From positions 3,015,524 through 3,079,523 of the forward strand of contig NZ_AP027042.1 in the NCBI RefSeq assembly GCF_027924605.1: a DNA stretch of 64,000 nt, written 5' to 3'. The notes beneath the pieces are model-generated. The model was not told where the DNA came from. It was given only the letters and a program-made list of their open reading frames with translations, and made no database searches. Shown here in pieces: positions 27,711-35,186 of this stretch. The first letter of the stretch is position 1; each line of letters opens with the position of its first letter. This DNA comes from Dyella sp. GSA-30. Its GTDB lineage: Bacteria; Pseudomonadota; Gammaproteobacteria; Xanthomonadales; Rhodanobacteraceae. The position numbers and the translations under genes were made by a program.

Positions 27711-27938
27711 ATGGTTCCGGAAAAAATACGGCTCTTCGTGCCTTTCACCGCCGACACCCCGTGGGTCGTCCGTGGCGAAGCCGCTCGCATGGGTACCTTC
27801 GCCAGCCGAGCGGAAGCGGTATCGGCGGCGATTGCGATGCGCTCGCGCCTGGTTCGCGCCCATGGCCGTGCGCATCCGCCGGTAAGAATCCAGGAAAGCG
27901 ACGGCAGCTGGCGGGACGTGGTTGAAGCCGAGGCGTAA
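27711..27938 (+). CDS. Small conserved-looking DUF2188-like protein
   Basis: This 75-residue protein starts at ATG 27711 with GAGG seven bases upstream. The pattern is a short beta strand (IRLFVPF), WVVRGE, then FASRAEAVSAAIAMRSRL and VRIQESDGSWRD. It resembles small DUF2188-type proteins in which two strands and a helix repeat. Function unknown. The 170 bp between it and the terminator at 28109 hold short self-complementary stretches but no supported gene. Confidence 0.6.
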   Translation: MVPEKIRLFVPFTADTPWVVRGEAARMGTFASRAEAVSAAIAMRSRLVRAHGRAHPPVRIQESDGSWRDVVEAEA

Positions 27939-28108
27939 GGAACCGCGTCACGGCACCGCGTTACTTGCCTACATGCCACGTAGGGCAGTACCTACAGAAA
28001 CCACTATCGATCCCGGGCTTAATGGATGTGCCTGCGGAGAGCTTTTCGAGGCGATTCCTCTCGAAGTTCCGCACGCGCCCCCCGGTGATCGCCCCCCGGT
28101 CACCCCTT

Positions 28109-28138
28109 AGGCGCTCTGGTTTTCAGAGCGCCTTTTTT
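28109..28138. terminator. Rho-independent terminator
   Basis: The 10-bp stem AGGCGCTCTG, loop GTTTT and complement, followed by TTTTTT on the plus strand. On the minus strand it closes the GST/ABM operon 27 bases beyond the ABM stop. Confidence 0.85.
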
Positions 28139-28164
28139 GTGTTCGATGTTTATCCGACAACTGA

Positions 28165-28464
28165 TCAAGGCAGCTTGTCGGCCAGCACCTGTGCCTTGCG
28201 GATATTCGGGGCTTCGGAAAGCAATTCGCTGGCGTTGGCCATCAAGGCCGCCGCCACGGCACCATTCAAATGTGCATCGCGCCCGCTTTCCTCGTCGAAC
28301 GCATCGAAGATCGCAAACGTGTGCTGATCCAGGCGTATCGCGAACCAGGCCACCGTAGCGGGTTCGGCATTCACCAACGCCTGTGCGCTGGCGAGAAAGG
28401 CGGCAACGTCTTCTTCCTTGCCGGGCTTGGCTTTGAGTTCGACCGAGAGTGCATAACGTGTCAT
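28165..28464 (-). CDS. ABM-domain monooxygenase-like protein
   Basis: The 99-residue protein is one ABM (dimeric alpha/beta-barrel) domain of the YgiN type: RYALSVELKAKPGKEEDVAAFLASA, ATVAWFAIRLDQHTFAIFDAF, then the ALMANASELL helix. Relatives are quinol monooxygenases or small-molecule binders. The ATG overlaps the GST stop by four bases, so the two are co-translated and may act together on electrophilic or quinone-type compounds. It is unlike the ABM in the phenazine cluster at 9414 in detail. Confidence 0.8.
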   Translation of the reverse strand: MTRYALSVELKAKPGKEEDVAAFLASAQALVNAEPATVAWFAIRLDQHTFAIFDAFDEESGRDAHLNGAVAAALMANASELLSEAPNIRKAQVLADKLP

Positions 28465-29180
28465 GGCGTCGATTCCTTAGAGAGGGCGGGTGGGTAGTTG
28501 GACGGAAAAAGCGCGCGCCGCGCTTCGTCGTCCATATCTTTCTTGAAGAGATGATCCCGAGCGACGCCACGTGCCCGCGCGGCCGCGGGACGGGCATCGA
28601 TTTCTTCGAACCAGCGTTGGATATGCGGGAATGCGGCCAGGCCACCGCCGTCACCGGGCAACACGCGTGGTGCCCGGTCGATCCAGCCCCAGCCTGCGAT
28701 ATCCACGATCGAATAGGCGTCGCCGACGATATAACGCCGCTCGCGCAAGTGATCGTCGAGCACCTGATAGTGGCGTTCCGCTTCGCGGCGGTAACGATTG
28801 ACCGCGTAGGCAGGTTTGTCCGGTGCACTGTGCTGGAAGTGCACGGCCTGACCGGAAAACGGGCCCAGACCACTAGCGATGAAAAACAGCCACGACAGCA
28901 ACTCGCCACGATCGCCGGGCGTACCTATTAACTGTCCAGCTTTTTCGCCGAGATAAAGCAGGATCGCATTCGAATCGAAGACCCGTACCTCGCCGTCGAC
29001 GCCATCGGTATCGACGATGGCCGGCAGCTTGCCGTTGGGGTTGATGGCGCGAAACGCGGGAGCGTGCTGCTCGCCCTTGCTGGTATCGACCGGTATGACT
29101 TCATAGGGGAGGCCAAGCTCTTCGAGCAGCAGGGCGACTTTGGCGGGGTTGGGCGTCGGGTGGTAATAAAAGCGGATCAC
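28461..29180 (-). CDS. Glutathione S-transferase
   Basis: The 239-residue protein has the GST layout. A thioredoxin-like N-domain (FYYHPTPNPAKVALLLEELGLPYE, INPNGKLPAIVD with the cis-Pro, VFDSNAILLYLGEK with the glutathione-binding Ser) precedes an all-helical C-domain with YSIVDIAGWGW. It resembles YfcG/Nu-class bacterial enzymes with disulphide-bond reductase or peroxidase activity. It heads a two-gene operon with the ABM protein, suggesting detoxification of quinones or similar electrophiles. Confidence 0.9.
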   Translation of the reverse strand: MIRFYYHPTPNPAKVALLLEELGLPYEVIPVDTSKGEQHAPAFRAINPNGKLPAIVDTDGVDGEVRVFDSNAILLYLGEKAGQLIGTPGDRGELLSWLFFIASGLGPFSGQAVHFQHSAPDKPAYAVNRYRREAERHYQVLDDHLRERRYIVGDAYSIVDIAGWGWIDRAPRVLPGDGGGLAAFPHIQRWFEEIDARPAAARARGVARDHLFKKDMDDEARRALFPSNYPPALSKESTP

Positions 29181-29233
29181 GGCGTACGTCCTTCAGTCGT
29201 TGAACGATCCCGAGCAAGAACAACGTCGCTCGA

Positions 29234-29962
29234 TCAGAGCGACGTCGTAAAGCGTGTCAGCCATTCCGGGCTGATCGACACCAGAAACGCTTCGAGATGT
29301 CGATCCAGGCCGGTCAGTATCAATACGCCAAACAGGATGAAGAAGGCGCCCATGGCGATCTTCACACCTTTGCCCCAATTCGCCAGCGAGCCGCGTACGC
29401 GCAACATGGTGGCGTTGGAAAGCGTACCCAGGACCAGTAGCGGCATGCCTGCGCCGAGGCCGAACAATGCCATCAGCAAGGCGACGTGGCCGAGGTCGCG
29501 TCCCTGTGCTGCCAGCGTGCTTGCAGCTCCCAGGGTCGGGCCGACGCAGGGGCTCCACACCAGGCCGAGCAACAAGCCGATCAGGAACTGGCTCCACGGG
29601 CCTTCGCCCTTGATATTGCCCAGCGCCTTCTGGCCGCCCGAACCCACGCCCGAAGTGATGCGCGCAAACCACTCCTGCAGACGCGGGATCACCATCACCA
29701 GACCAAAGGCCACCATCAGGGCGGCAGCCACGCGACGGAAGGTTTCCGAATCCAGGCCGATCGACACGCCGATCGTCGCGATAAAGATGCCGACGACGGA
29801 GAACGACAACGCAAGCCCGCCCGCGAGCGCCACCACGCCGAGCCGGCTTCGCGACAGGGCGGAGGCGATCAGGATGGGCAGGATCGGCAATACGCAGGGC
29901 GACAGCAGCGATGCGGCGCCGGCCAGAAAACCCAGCGCATAAGTGCCCGCAGTGAAATCCAT
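29234..29962 (-). CDS. CcdA/DsbD-type membrane thiol-electron transporter
   Basis: This 242-residue membrane protein has about seven helices. The two redox cysteines sit in LLSPCVLPILP near the N-terminus and LVWSPCVGPTLG after helix 3, the CcdA signature. It carries electrons from cytoplasmic thioredoxin across the membrane. Its ATG shares one base with the stop of the periplasmic thioredoxin gene (TAATG), so that protein is the likely acceptor. The full ccm operon lies 8 kb away, but it could serve oxidative-stress or disulphide repair rather than cytochrome c maturation. Confidence 0.9.
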   Translation of the reverse strand: MDFTAGTYALGFLAGAASLLSPCVLPILPILIASALSRSRLGVVALAGGLALSFSVVGIFIATIGVSIGLDSETFRRVAAALMVAFGLVMVIPRLQEWFARITSGVGSGGQKALGNIKGEGPWSQFLIGLLLGLVWSPCVGPTLGAASTLAAQGRDLGHVALLMALFGLGAGMPLLVLGTLSNATMLRVRGSLANWGKGVKIAMGAFFILFGVLILTGLDRHLEAFLVSISPEWLTRFTTSL

Positions 29963-30348
29963 TACAACGCCTCTTGCAGCGTCGCGCGGATCGCCGATTC
30001 CTGTGTCTGACCGGTGGAGCGGGTCACTTCATGGCCCTGCTTGAACACCACGAAGGTCGACTGCTGGGCGATGCGCAAGGATTTCTTCAGCGCGCTTTCC
30101 TTGTCGAAGTCGGCAACAAACACCGTCACCGGCTTGAACTGCGGCTCCTGCACCAGCCGATCCAGAATGGGCTTCTGCGCGCGGCAGGTCGGGCACCAGT
30201 CGGCATGCAGATACACCACGGTGGGCTTACCGGCAGCCACGGCCTGATCGAACTGCTGCTGATTGAACGGCACCTCGTCGGCGAGGACGTGGCCGGCGAA
30301 AGCCAGACCAATCAAAGCCAACAGCGTTCTGACGATGGGTTTATTCAT
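29962..30348 (-). CDS. Exported thioredoxin-like protein
   Basis: The 128-residue protein has a signal peptide (TLLALIGLAFAGHVLA-DE) and a thioredoxin fold with the active site WCPTC in VVYLHADWCPTCRAQK. It ends with STFVVFKQGHEV, which contains Thr rather than the usual cis-Pro partner. The ATG at 30348 has AAGGAGCACCACC directly upstream; the frame extends upstream without another site. Coupled to the CcdA gene, it probably receives electrons from it in the periplasm. Confidence 0.88.
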   Translation of the reverse strand: MNKPIVRTLLALIGLAFAGHVLADEVPFNQQQFDQAVAAGKPTVVYLHADWCPTCRAQKPILDRLVQEPQFKPVTVFVADFDKESALKKSLRIAQQSTFVVFKQGHEVTRSTGQTQESAIRATLQEAL

Positions 30349-30518
30349 GGTGGTGCTCCTTGCACGGTCATCGAGATATCGCGGGACAGGTCGTCCCGTG
30401 CAAGGAGTATTCGTGGGGATGGGCGGTTGGGTTACAGGCGGCGTCTGCCAAGCTTGGAACCTGGCCGGTTCTTGTGTCATGTGCCAGCTACTTTAAGGTC
30501 TTGCCGACCCCTTCCTAC

Positions 30519-30628
30519 CCGTCATTCCGGCGCAGGCCGGAATCCACTCCTCAGCATGGACGCCTTGCCATAAGTCGTCTGACAAGCGAGGACTGAGGAA
30601 TGGATCCCGGCCTCCGCCGGGATGACGA
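30519..30628. repeat. REP-like palindromic doublet
   Basis: Two copies of a GC-rich palindrome in inverted orientation. CCGTCATTCCGGCGCAGGCC at the left and GGCCTCCGCCGGGATGACG at the right each fold on themselves, and the outer CTCCTCAG/CTGAGGA also pair. The same family recurs at 30691, 53818 and 62391. Confidence 0.85.
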
Positions 30629-30690
30629 CAGAACTGAGGTTGTCTGGCCCTTTAGCGAGGGGAGGGGGCCTCCAAAAAAACCTTCCTACT

Positions 30691-30775
30691 GTCGTCCCGG
30701 CGAACGCCGGGACCCAGCGCCTTACCCTTCAACGCACCAAAGACACTGGGCCCCGGCCTTCGCCGGGGCGACGAT
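30691..30775. repeat. REP-like palindromic doublet
   Basis: GTCGTCCCGGCGAACGCCGG at the left and CCCCGGCCTTCGCCGGGG at the right form a second inverted pair, 62 bp after the first doublet. The variant is closer to the copy at 62391 (both share the CTGGGCCCCGGC stretch). Confidence 0.85.
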
Positions 30776-30801
30776 GAATACCGAGGTTTTTTGAGCTCGC
30801 T

Positions 30802-31287
30802 TTAGTGCCCAAAAAACAAATACGAAGCCTTATAAGGCACACGCACCTCCGCACCCACATGCGAAGCATCACACCCAGCAGCCGGCGCCACACCACCCTC
30901 AGTACGCGTGCGCACCACATAATCCACATTCGCCAACACACCATTCCCCGCATGCGACTTCGCATGCAGCACGATCCAGGGAATCGCACCGGCCTGCGGC
31001 GAAGGCGACACACTCACCGGCTCACCCACCACCGAACTACCATCCGTCCACTGCCAGGTCGGCCCAGCAAAATGATGCACAACAGCCTGACCTTGCGCAT
31101 CGCGCAGCGTCGCATCCGGCGCCTTTAGCACCCAACTGACACCCGTGTCAGTTTGCTTGCAGGTATAGATCTGTACACCTTCAGCGGAAAGCTCAATAGC
31201 AGACGGCTTTGCCGCTGAGCCTTCGGCATGAATGCCGGCGCACAGACCAAAAAACATCACTGCCGATCCGATCCACTTCGTTTGCAT
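30802..31287 (-). CDS. DUF3455 exported protein
   Basis: With the ATG at 31287 the 161-residue protein opens with a signal peptide (GSAVMFFGLCAGIHA). A DUF3455-type body follows: GVQIYTCKQ, WVLKAPDATLRDAQG, HFAGPTWQWTDGSSVVGE, IPWIVLHAKSHAGNGVLANVDYVVR, and a final PYKASYLFFG. The function is not established for this family, which occurs in bacteria and fungi. Two earlier in-frame starts exist. A single-gene unit next to the REP doublets. Confidence 0.8.
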   Translation of the reverse strand: MQTKWIGSAVMFFGLCAGIHAEGSAAKPSAIELSAEGVQIYTCKQTDTGVSWVLKAPDATLRDAQGQAVVHHFAGPTWQWTDGSSVVGEPVSVSPSPQAGAIPWIVLHAKSHAGNGVLANVDYVVRTRTEGGVAPAAGCDASHVGAEVRVPYKASYLFFGH

Positions 31288-31552
31288 GAGTGCGTGCCTG
31301 GGCATTGGGGAAAACGTATTAACACCAAATTCCACCCATCCGTCCAATCCAAATTTCGGATCGATGCGATAGCTGCTTGCTATGTGCGACGCAAGAAATG
31401 ACTGGCCTGTGTCAATGCAACGATAGCTGCCAATTAACGTTGCATTCCAGGTGCGATCCGCTGCTGCTGAAATTACTGCTGTTGTTGCTGGGTGTTTTCC
31501 TGATGCTGTTGGAACCGCTGCATCGCCTGCGGCCCATTCTCTGCCGGACTCT

Positions 31553-32038
31553 CTATCTATTGAAGTACTTCTTTTTCAGGACAGCTCCTGAAGAATCGAA
31601 GATGTAGGTCACGGCCATCTTGTCGCCGGGCACAGAATACGGAGGGATATCTCCAACATAGTCGGGGGCGAGCGTAACCTCAATGGTGCTCTCGCGGCTG
31701 ACGATGCCCAAGTGAAACTTCTGCACTTTTGGCATATCAGCTCGATACATCTGCGTTGCCGACGTAATTGCAGAAAGCTGTTCCCGAGACAGCACACACC
31801 CCTTTTTGGAACAATCGACAGTCTCCGGAAGCGTATCCAGGGGAACACCCGTAACCGGCGGAAGGTTCATAGCTGCAACCTGATCTTGAGTCGCCACGCA
31901 CAACTTTTTGGAGCAATCCACGGGCGCAGGTGTCGTTGAAGGCTGCGCCTTATTCGGCGGTGGAGTCTGGGCATCGGCAAAACAGCCTGATCCACAAATC
32001 GCAAACGCGAAGATGCCTCGCCACAGATATGTATTCAC
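31553..32038 (-). CDS. Exported hypothetical protein with duplicated Cys motif
   Basis: The 161-residue protein starts at GTG (32038) with AGGGG upstream, and has a signal peptide ending near CFADA. The mature part carries the same motif twice: VDCSKKLCVATQDQVAA and VDCSKKGCVLSREQLSA, each probably closing a small disulphide loop. A beta-rich domain then ends in VTYIFDSSGAVLKKKYF. Not a family I recognise. A CTG-rich stretch just beyond its 3' end (31455-31530) has no clear meaning. Confidence 0.6.
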   Translation of the reverse strand: MNTYLWRGIFAFAICGSGCFADAQTPPPNKAQPSTTPAPVDCSKKLCVATQDQVAAMNLPPVTGVPLDTLPETVDCSKKGCVLSREQLSAITSATQMYRADMPKVQKFHLGIVSRESTIEVTLAPDYVGDIPPYSVPGDKMAVTYIFDSSGAVLKKKYFNR

Positions 32039-32137
32039 TTCATGCCCCTATCGAAAAGACCAGTACGTTCAGATCACTCACTCTGCCAACTGTTGCGCTT
32101 TTGGTTGCGATTCGTCCGGGTACTGATGAGACGTGGG

Positions 32138-32183
32138 AGTTTTCCAGGGGCGGCCGCTTAACTTAACTACCCTCGCCCCCTTT
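32138..32183 (+). repeat. Dispersed repeat, copy A
   Basis: AGTTTTCCAGG, a G/C-rich spacer, then TTAACTACCCTCGCCCCCTT. This is one of four copies of the same element in the window (also 32887, 32985 and, inverted, 37071). Copies A and B flank the frameshifted P-loop gene. Confidence 0.65.
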
Positions 32184-32308
32184 GCGGGCAGGAGTAGGGG
32201 CATAACATTGCTGTCCGGCAACGTTCTGGTCAAACTGGAGACGACCATTTTCATCCCGATAGCGGGTAAAAAGGGCGTCGATTGGATATCGATATATAGG
32301 AGGTGAAC

Positions 32309-32837
32309 GTGCTGCTGTCAGAGCTGGGGGCACGCATTTGCATCCTGGGGCCGTCGAACAGCGGCAAATCGACACTCGCCGTGGCCAATTGCACGAAAAC
32401 ATGGCATGAAAGTGGTTCATCTCGACCAGCTTCACCACATGCCCGACACGGACTGGCAGCCGCGTCCGGCCGACGAGTTTCGCGTCTTGCATGATGATGC
32501 GATCGCCGGCGAACAATGGGTCATGGAGGGGAATTACTCCGCGTACATGCCGCAACGATTCTTGCGCGCAACGGGAGTGATCCTGCTGGACTTGTCCACG
32601 CCAGTCAGCCTGTTTAGGTATATGCGGCGCACGCTGTTTGAAGCCAATAGAGCAGGTGCGCTGGAAGGAGGTCACGACAGCATCAAGTGGAGCATGCTCC
32701 ATTACATCGCAGTGACCACTCCAAAGAATCGCCGACGCTATGCAGATATTTATCGCCAAATCAGCTTGCCAAAATTATACCTGCCGTCTACGGATGCGAT
32801 CCGTAGGTGCTATCAAGAATGGAATTTGGAGCGATGA
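32309..32837 (+). pseudogene. P-loop kinase-like gene with a single-base frameshift
   Basis: The first frame begins at GTG 32309 (AGGAGG six bases upstream) and encodes RICILGPSNSGKSTLAVA, a Walker A motif. It then runs out of register. From about 32388 the next frame continues IARKHGMKVVHLDQLHH and runs to 32837. The two parts join perfectly if one base between 32384 and 32388 is removed. The whole then resembles small AAA/adenylate-kinase-like proteins (topology-modulation or FlaR type, about 175 residues), with GNYSAYMPQRFLRATGVILLDL as the Walker B-like stretch. Either a real inactivation or a sequencing error. Confidence 0.75.
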
Positions 32838-32886
32838 TCTATCGGTATTTTGATCATCATCCAGTGATGAGTAGTATTTTCGCGAA

Positions 32887-32931
32887 AGTTTTCCAGGAGT
32901 GACTGCGTCGCTTAACTACCTCCGTCCCCTT
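32887..32931 (+). repeat. Dispersed repeat, copy B
   Basis: AGTTTTCCAGG, GTGACTGCGTCGC in the middle, then TTAACTACCTCCGTCCCCTT. It shares both ends with copies A and C. Confidence 0.7.
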
Positions 32932-32984
32932 AGAGTTGCTCTTCGAACGCAAAAGGGGGCGGGCTTCGTACTGTTGGGACGTGA

Positions 32985-33030
32985 GCGTTTTCCTGGGCGA
33001 CTGCGTAATTTAACTACCCCCGTCCCCTTA
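32985..33030 (+). repeat. Dispersed repeat, copy C
   Basis: GCGTTTTCCTGGGCGACTGCG, then TTTAACTACCCCCGTCCCCTT. A short tandem of CCCCTTATCGCC follows directly (to about 33060). Confidence 0.7.
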
Positions 33031-33310
33031 TCGCCCAGTCCCCTTATCGCCCTTATCGCCGGAGCTCGCGGCTCACACTCGAGATGTCCATGCCTAGGAT
33101 TGGATACTGGTGATGGTGCTGCAGAGCGAGTATTTTCTACTTGGCCAGCCTGTCGAATCGAAGCGGCAGAAGCTTGCGAGGATAGGCACTGAAGTGGGTG
33201 GCAATTCAAAATACTCCCAGATTCTCAAAGTTGCCCGCGTATATGTTGCTGGCCATTTGAGGGTGTCATTCAGTACCGAATTGGAACTGGCGCAATAAAG
33301 GGGAATTGCA

Positions 33311-33802
33311 ATGTCTCATCATAAAAGCGTCCGGCTGCTGTCGGATGCGTCGTTTCGTAATCTTTCGGATTGCTTGGGTTTTGCCCTAAATTCCGAGGGC
33401 AATCTGATGCTTTGTGGCACTTTCGCCCACAACGACAGCAAGGTTAGCCGGATAGCACTTTCGCTCTCTGGTGCGCGCGAATGGGAAGTGCAGTGGACGT
33501 TGGAATCATATGGGCTCGGATTGCAGGTTGAGATAGACCAGTTGTTTATCGAGCCCGAAGGATTGTTCTACGATGTAGACCCTAAACCAGGCAGTTTGAT
33601 CGTCAATGACCTAGGTTTCTTTGTATCGGTGAAGCACGGTAGGCAGGATGTCATTGAGGCTTTGTCTGTGCATGACGGATCTGCTGGGCGGCTGGGTGCT
33701 CAACACAAGCGATATACGGACAAGTGGTCGGTGTATGGCTACAAGGGCGGTGTGCTGGTTTTGGAGCACCATGTGGATGTGACGCCAAAAACAGTGGCTT
33801 GA
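33311..33802 (+). CDS. Hypothetical protein of the island
   Basis: This 163-residue soluble protein has no signal or membrane segment and is largely beta-strand (LGFALNSEGNLMLCGTF, EWEVQWTLESYGLGLQVE, GVLVLEHHVDVTPKT). GGGG lies eight bases before the ATG, and a terminator follows 50 bases after the stop. This favours a real single-gene unit. No family recognised; in such islands small beta-rich proteins are sometimes immunity proteins, but nothing here shows that. Confidence 0.6.
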   Translation: MSHHKSVRLLSDASFRNLSDCLGFALNSEGNLMLCGTFAHNDSKVSRIALSLSGAREWEVQWTLESYGLGLQVEIDQLFIEPEGLFYDVDPKPGSLIVNDLGFFVSVKHGRQDVIEALSVHDGSAGRLGAQHKRYTDKWSVYGYKGGVLVLEHHVDVTPKTVA

Positions 33803-33854
33803 TTTATCAACATTCTACGTATCTAATCTGCACACTCAAAGTAACCGCTCAATC

Positions 33855-33884
33855 AAGCCGCGCTCGCGAGAGTAGCGGCTTTTT
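33855..33884 (+). terminator. Rho-independent terminator
   Basis: The stem AAGCCGC/GCGGCTT with a 13-nt loop and TTTT tail lies just after the 33311-33802 gene. Confidence 0.7.
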
Positions 33885-33901
33885 GTTGCCCGGAGCACGG
33901 C

Positions 33902-34210
33902 ATGTCAACCATCCAAACCGGCGCCGCCATCGTCGAGCAGACCATGGTGCACTTGCTGCCGTCCAAGTTCGACAGCTTCAGAGCCTCTGCACTATGGTCC
34001 TTGGGGCAAAAGCTGCGTGAAGCGATCGATGAACGCATGGCCGCTGGGCGCGGTGAGTGGGGTGATGTCAGCCTCCGTCTTGAGCGATTAAAGCCTCAGC
34101 TGCTGCGCGGCCAGCAACCTTGGCATCGTCAAGGGCCTCACCGGCGATACTTCGCTCAATCGGACATTCGCCGTCATCTACAGGTTCGCCCGAGACCGAT
34201 GGGTCGGTGA
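33902..34210 (+). CDS. Doubtful small gene
   Basis: A 102-codon frame starts with a reasonable N-terminal half (MSTIQTGAAIVEQTMVHLL, KLREAIDERMAAGRGEWGD). It then turns into a basic, proline-rich sequence that overlaps the better-supported minus-strand gene at 34068-34304. Possibly a truncated gene whose original 3' end is lost. No good ribosome-binding site. Confidence 0.25.
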   Translation: MSTIQTGAAIVEQTMVHLLPSKFDSFRASALWSLGQKLREAIDERMAAGRGEWGDVSLRLERLKPQLLRGQQPWHRQGPHRRYFAQSDIRRHLQVRPRPMGR

Positions 34211-34304
34211 CGGACCATCTACCGCTGTATCCAAGGCCTTTGGGTCCAGATGAAATGAACTCCCATGCCCTGACCTCATACTTACCGATCTTGAAGAAGC
34301 TCAT
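34068..34304 (-). CDS. Small hypothetical protein, phage-like style
   Basis: The 78-residue protein starts at ATG 34304 with AGGGA seven bases upstream. An aromatic strand pair (KYEVRAWEFISSG, YSGRWSVTD) and an alanine-rich C-terminal helix suggest a compact domain. No known family. It is divergent from the AlpA-like gene at 34378 across a 73-bp gap, a layout common in small phage-derived control modules. Confidence 0.5.
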   Translation of the reverse strand: MSFFKIGKYEVRAWEFISSGPKGLGYSGRWSVTDPSVSGEPVDDGECPIERSIAGEALDDAKVAGRAAAEALIAQDGG

Positions 34305-34377
34305 GCGTGATCCCTATCCGGTTCAGTGGTGCCATGGTGATAGCGCCCGGGGCCTAATCGCAACCGGGGTGCATGAC

Positions 34378-34623
34378 ATGAGTAACGATATCGAGCAGCC
34401 CCTAGCCTTGATAGCTACGTTAGTAGCCGGCGATCGCTGGTTGTCGGCGGACGCATGCGCAGTCTTCATGGGTATGGTTACGCCTGAAGGCAAGCCGAAT
34501 CGCCGCGGCTTCCTTGAGCGTGTCGCGTGCCGGCCGGACTTTCCCAAGGCCAATCCGGTGACGCGGTCGTGGAAGAAGTCAGAGGTGGACGACTGGGCGA
34601 ATGAGCAGCGTCGCCATATTTGA
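34378..34623 (+). CDS. AlpA/excisionase-like DNA-binding protein
   Basis: The 81-residue protein starts MSNDIEQPLALI. It contains a winged-helix-like pattern: DRWLSADACAVFMGM, then RRGFLERVACRPDFPKAN and the closing TRSWKKSEVDDWANEQRR. The last part is typical of AlpA or excisionase proteins, where R-x-W-x-x-x-E-V-x-x-W forms the wing. Such proteins regulate or assist excision of integrative elements, which fits the integrase remnant and tRNA-Leu 2.4 kb away. An upstream extension of the frame is possible but less likely. Confidence 0.6.
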   Translation: MSNDIEQPLALIATLVAGDRWLSADACAVFMGMVTPEGKPNRRGFLERVACRPDFPKANPVTRSWKKSEVDDWANEQRRHI

Positions 34624-34641
34624 CTGGAGCGAAAGAAGGCA

Positions 34642-34869
34642 TCAGGTAGAGATGCTCTCACACGCTTTCTCATGCCCGGCAGTAAACGCCTCTTCTGCGG
34701 AGTTATAGCGTGCGCCTTCTCGTATTTTGATTGGCGGCAGACCATCGATCGCCACCTCTTCAAGGCTAAACTTGGTAGCGTCATTGCTTACATATACGGT
34801 GAGCATGTAGACGATGCCGTTGTGTCGGCCCTCACGAACAAGTATGCGTACGTCTCGATAGTCGATCAT
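34642..34869 (-). CDS. Small hypothetical protein
   Basis: The 75-residue protein starts with AGGGAG seven bases before the ATG. Beta-strand pattern (RDVRILVREGRHNGIVYMLTVYVSN) and a C-terminal helix (SAEEAFTAGHEKACESI) give a layout similar to that of the 34068 protein. No family recognised. Confidence 0.5.
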   Translation of the reverse strand: MIDYRDVRILVREGRHNGIVYMLTVYVSNDATKFSLEEVAIDGLPPIKIREGARYNSAEEAFTAGHEKACESIST

Positions 34870-34880
34870 GCGTGAACTCC

Positions 34881-35084
34881 CTAATGTTTGGTGTGCCGAT
34901 CACGTATCCGCTTTAGAGCTTCGGCCCCATGGTCTTTGGATCGAAGGCTGCGCCAGCCGCCAACCATAGCCGACACCAAGGCGACTACTCCAAATGCAAA
35001 GAACACTAGCTGCAAGCAGCCCGGTGTCGGCGCGCTGTGCCGACGAAGCAGCATGGTTAGGCCGATCATTCCAAGGCGGTCCAT
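34881..35084 (-). CDS. Small single-span membrane protein
   Basis: The 67-residue frame begins MDRLGMIGLTMLL and has one clear membrane segment (CLQLVFFAFGVVALVSAMVGG), followed by a basic tail (RSLRSKDHGAEALKRIRDRH). The start region is weak. It follows the membrane protein at 35187 on the same strand. Confidence 0.4.
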   Translation of the reverse strand: MDRLGMIGLTMLLRRHSAPTPGCLQLVFFAFGVVALVSAMVGGWRSLRSKDHGAEALKRIRDRHTKH

Positions 35085-35186
35085 GGCGGAATCCTTGTTC
35101 GATAGCATCGTGTTGCTAACGTCAGGGCCTAGTCGCAACTGGAGGCTAGGCTGCCATCTGGGCGTTCATACAATGCCCCATGCAAC

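Larger units (their letters stand above)
32838..33310. other. Repeat-rich intergenic region
   Basis: It contains repeat copies B and C and an AAAAGGGGGCGGG stretch (32951-32963) that can pair with the CCGTCCCCTT end of copy B. A 62-codon plus-strand frame at 33110-33298 has a weak start region and no recognisable domain. It may be a gene remnant; I do not call it. Confidence 0.5.

Noticed and set aside
27939-28108. Possible structured RNA after the 27711 gene
   Set aside because: Short complementary stretches (such as GGTGA/TCACC) do not add up to a known fold and the region is only 170 bp.
31377-31607. Leucine-rich 76-codon plus-strand frame
   Set aside because: It comes from a CTG-rich stretch and runs antisense into a better-supported secreted protein gene; no start signal.
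32138-33030. Integron attC sites
   Set aside because: Some repeat copies contain GTTAAGC-like strings fitting GTTRRRY, but paired core sites are lacking, copy D breaks the pattern and no integron integrase is present.
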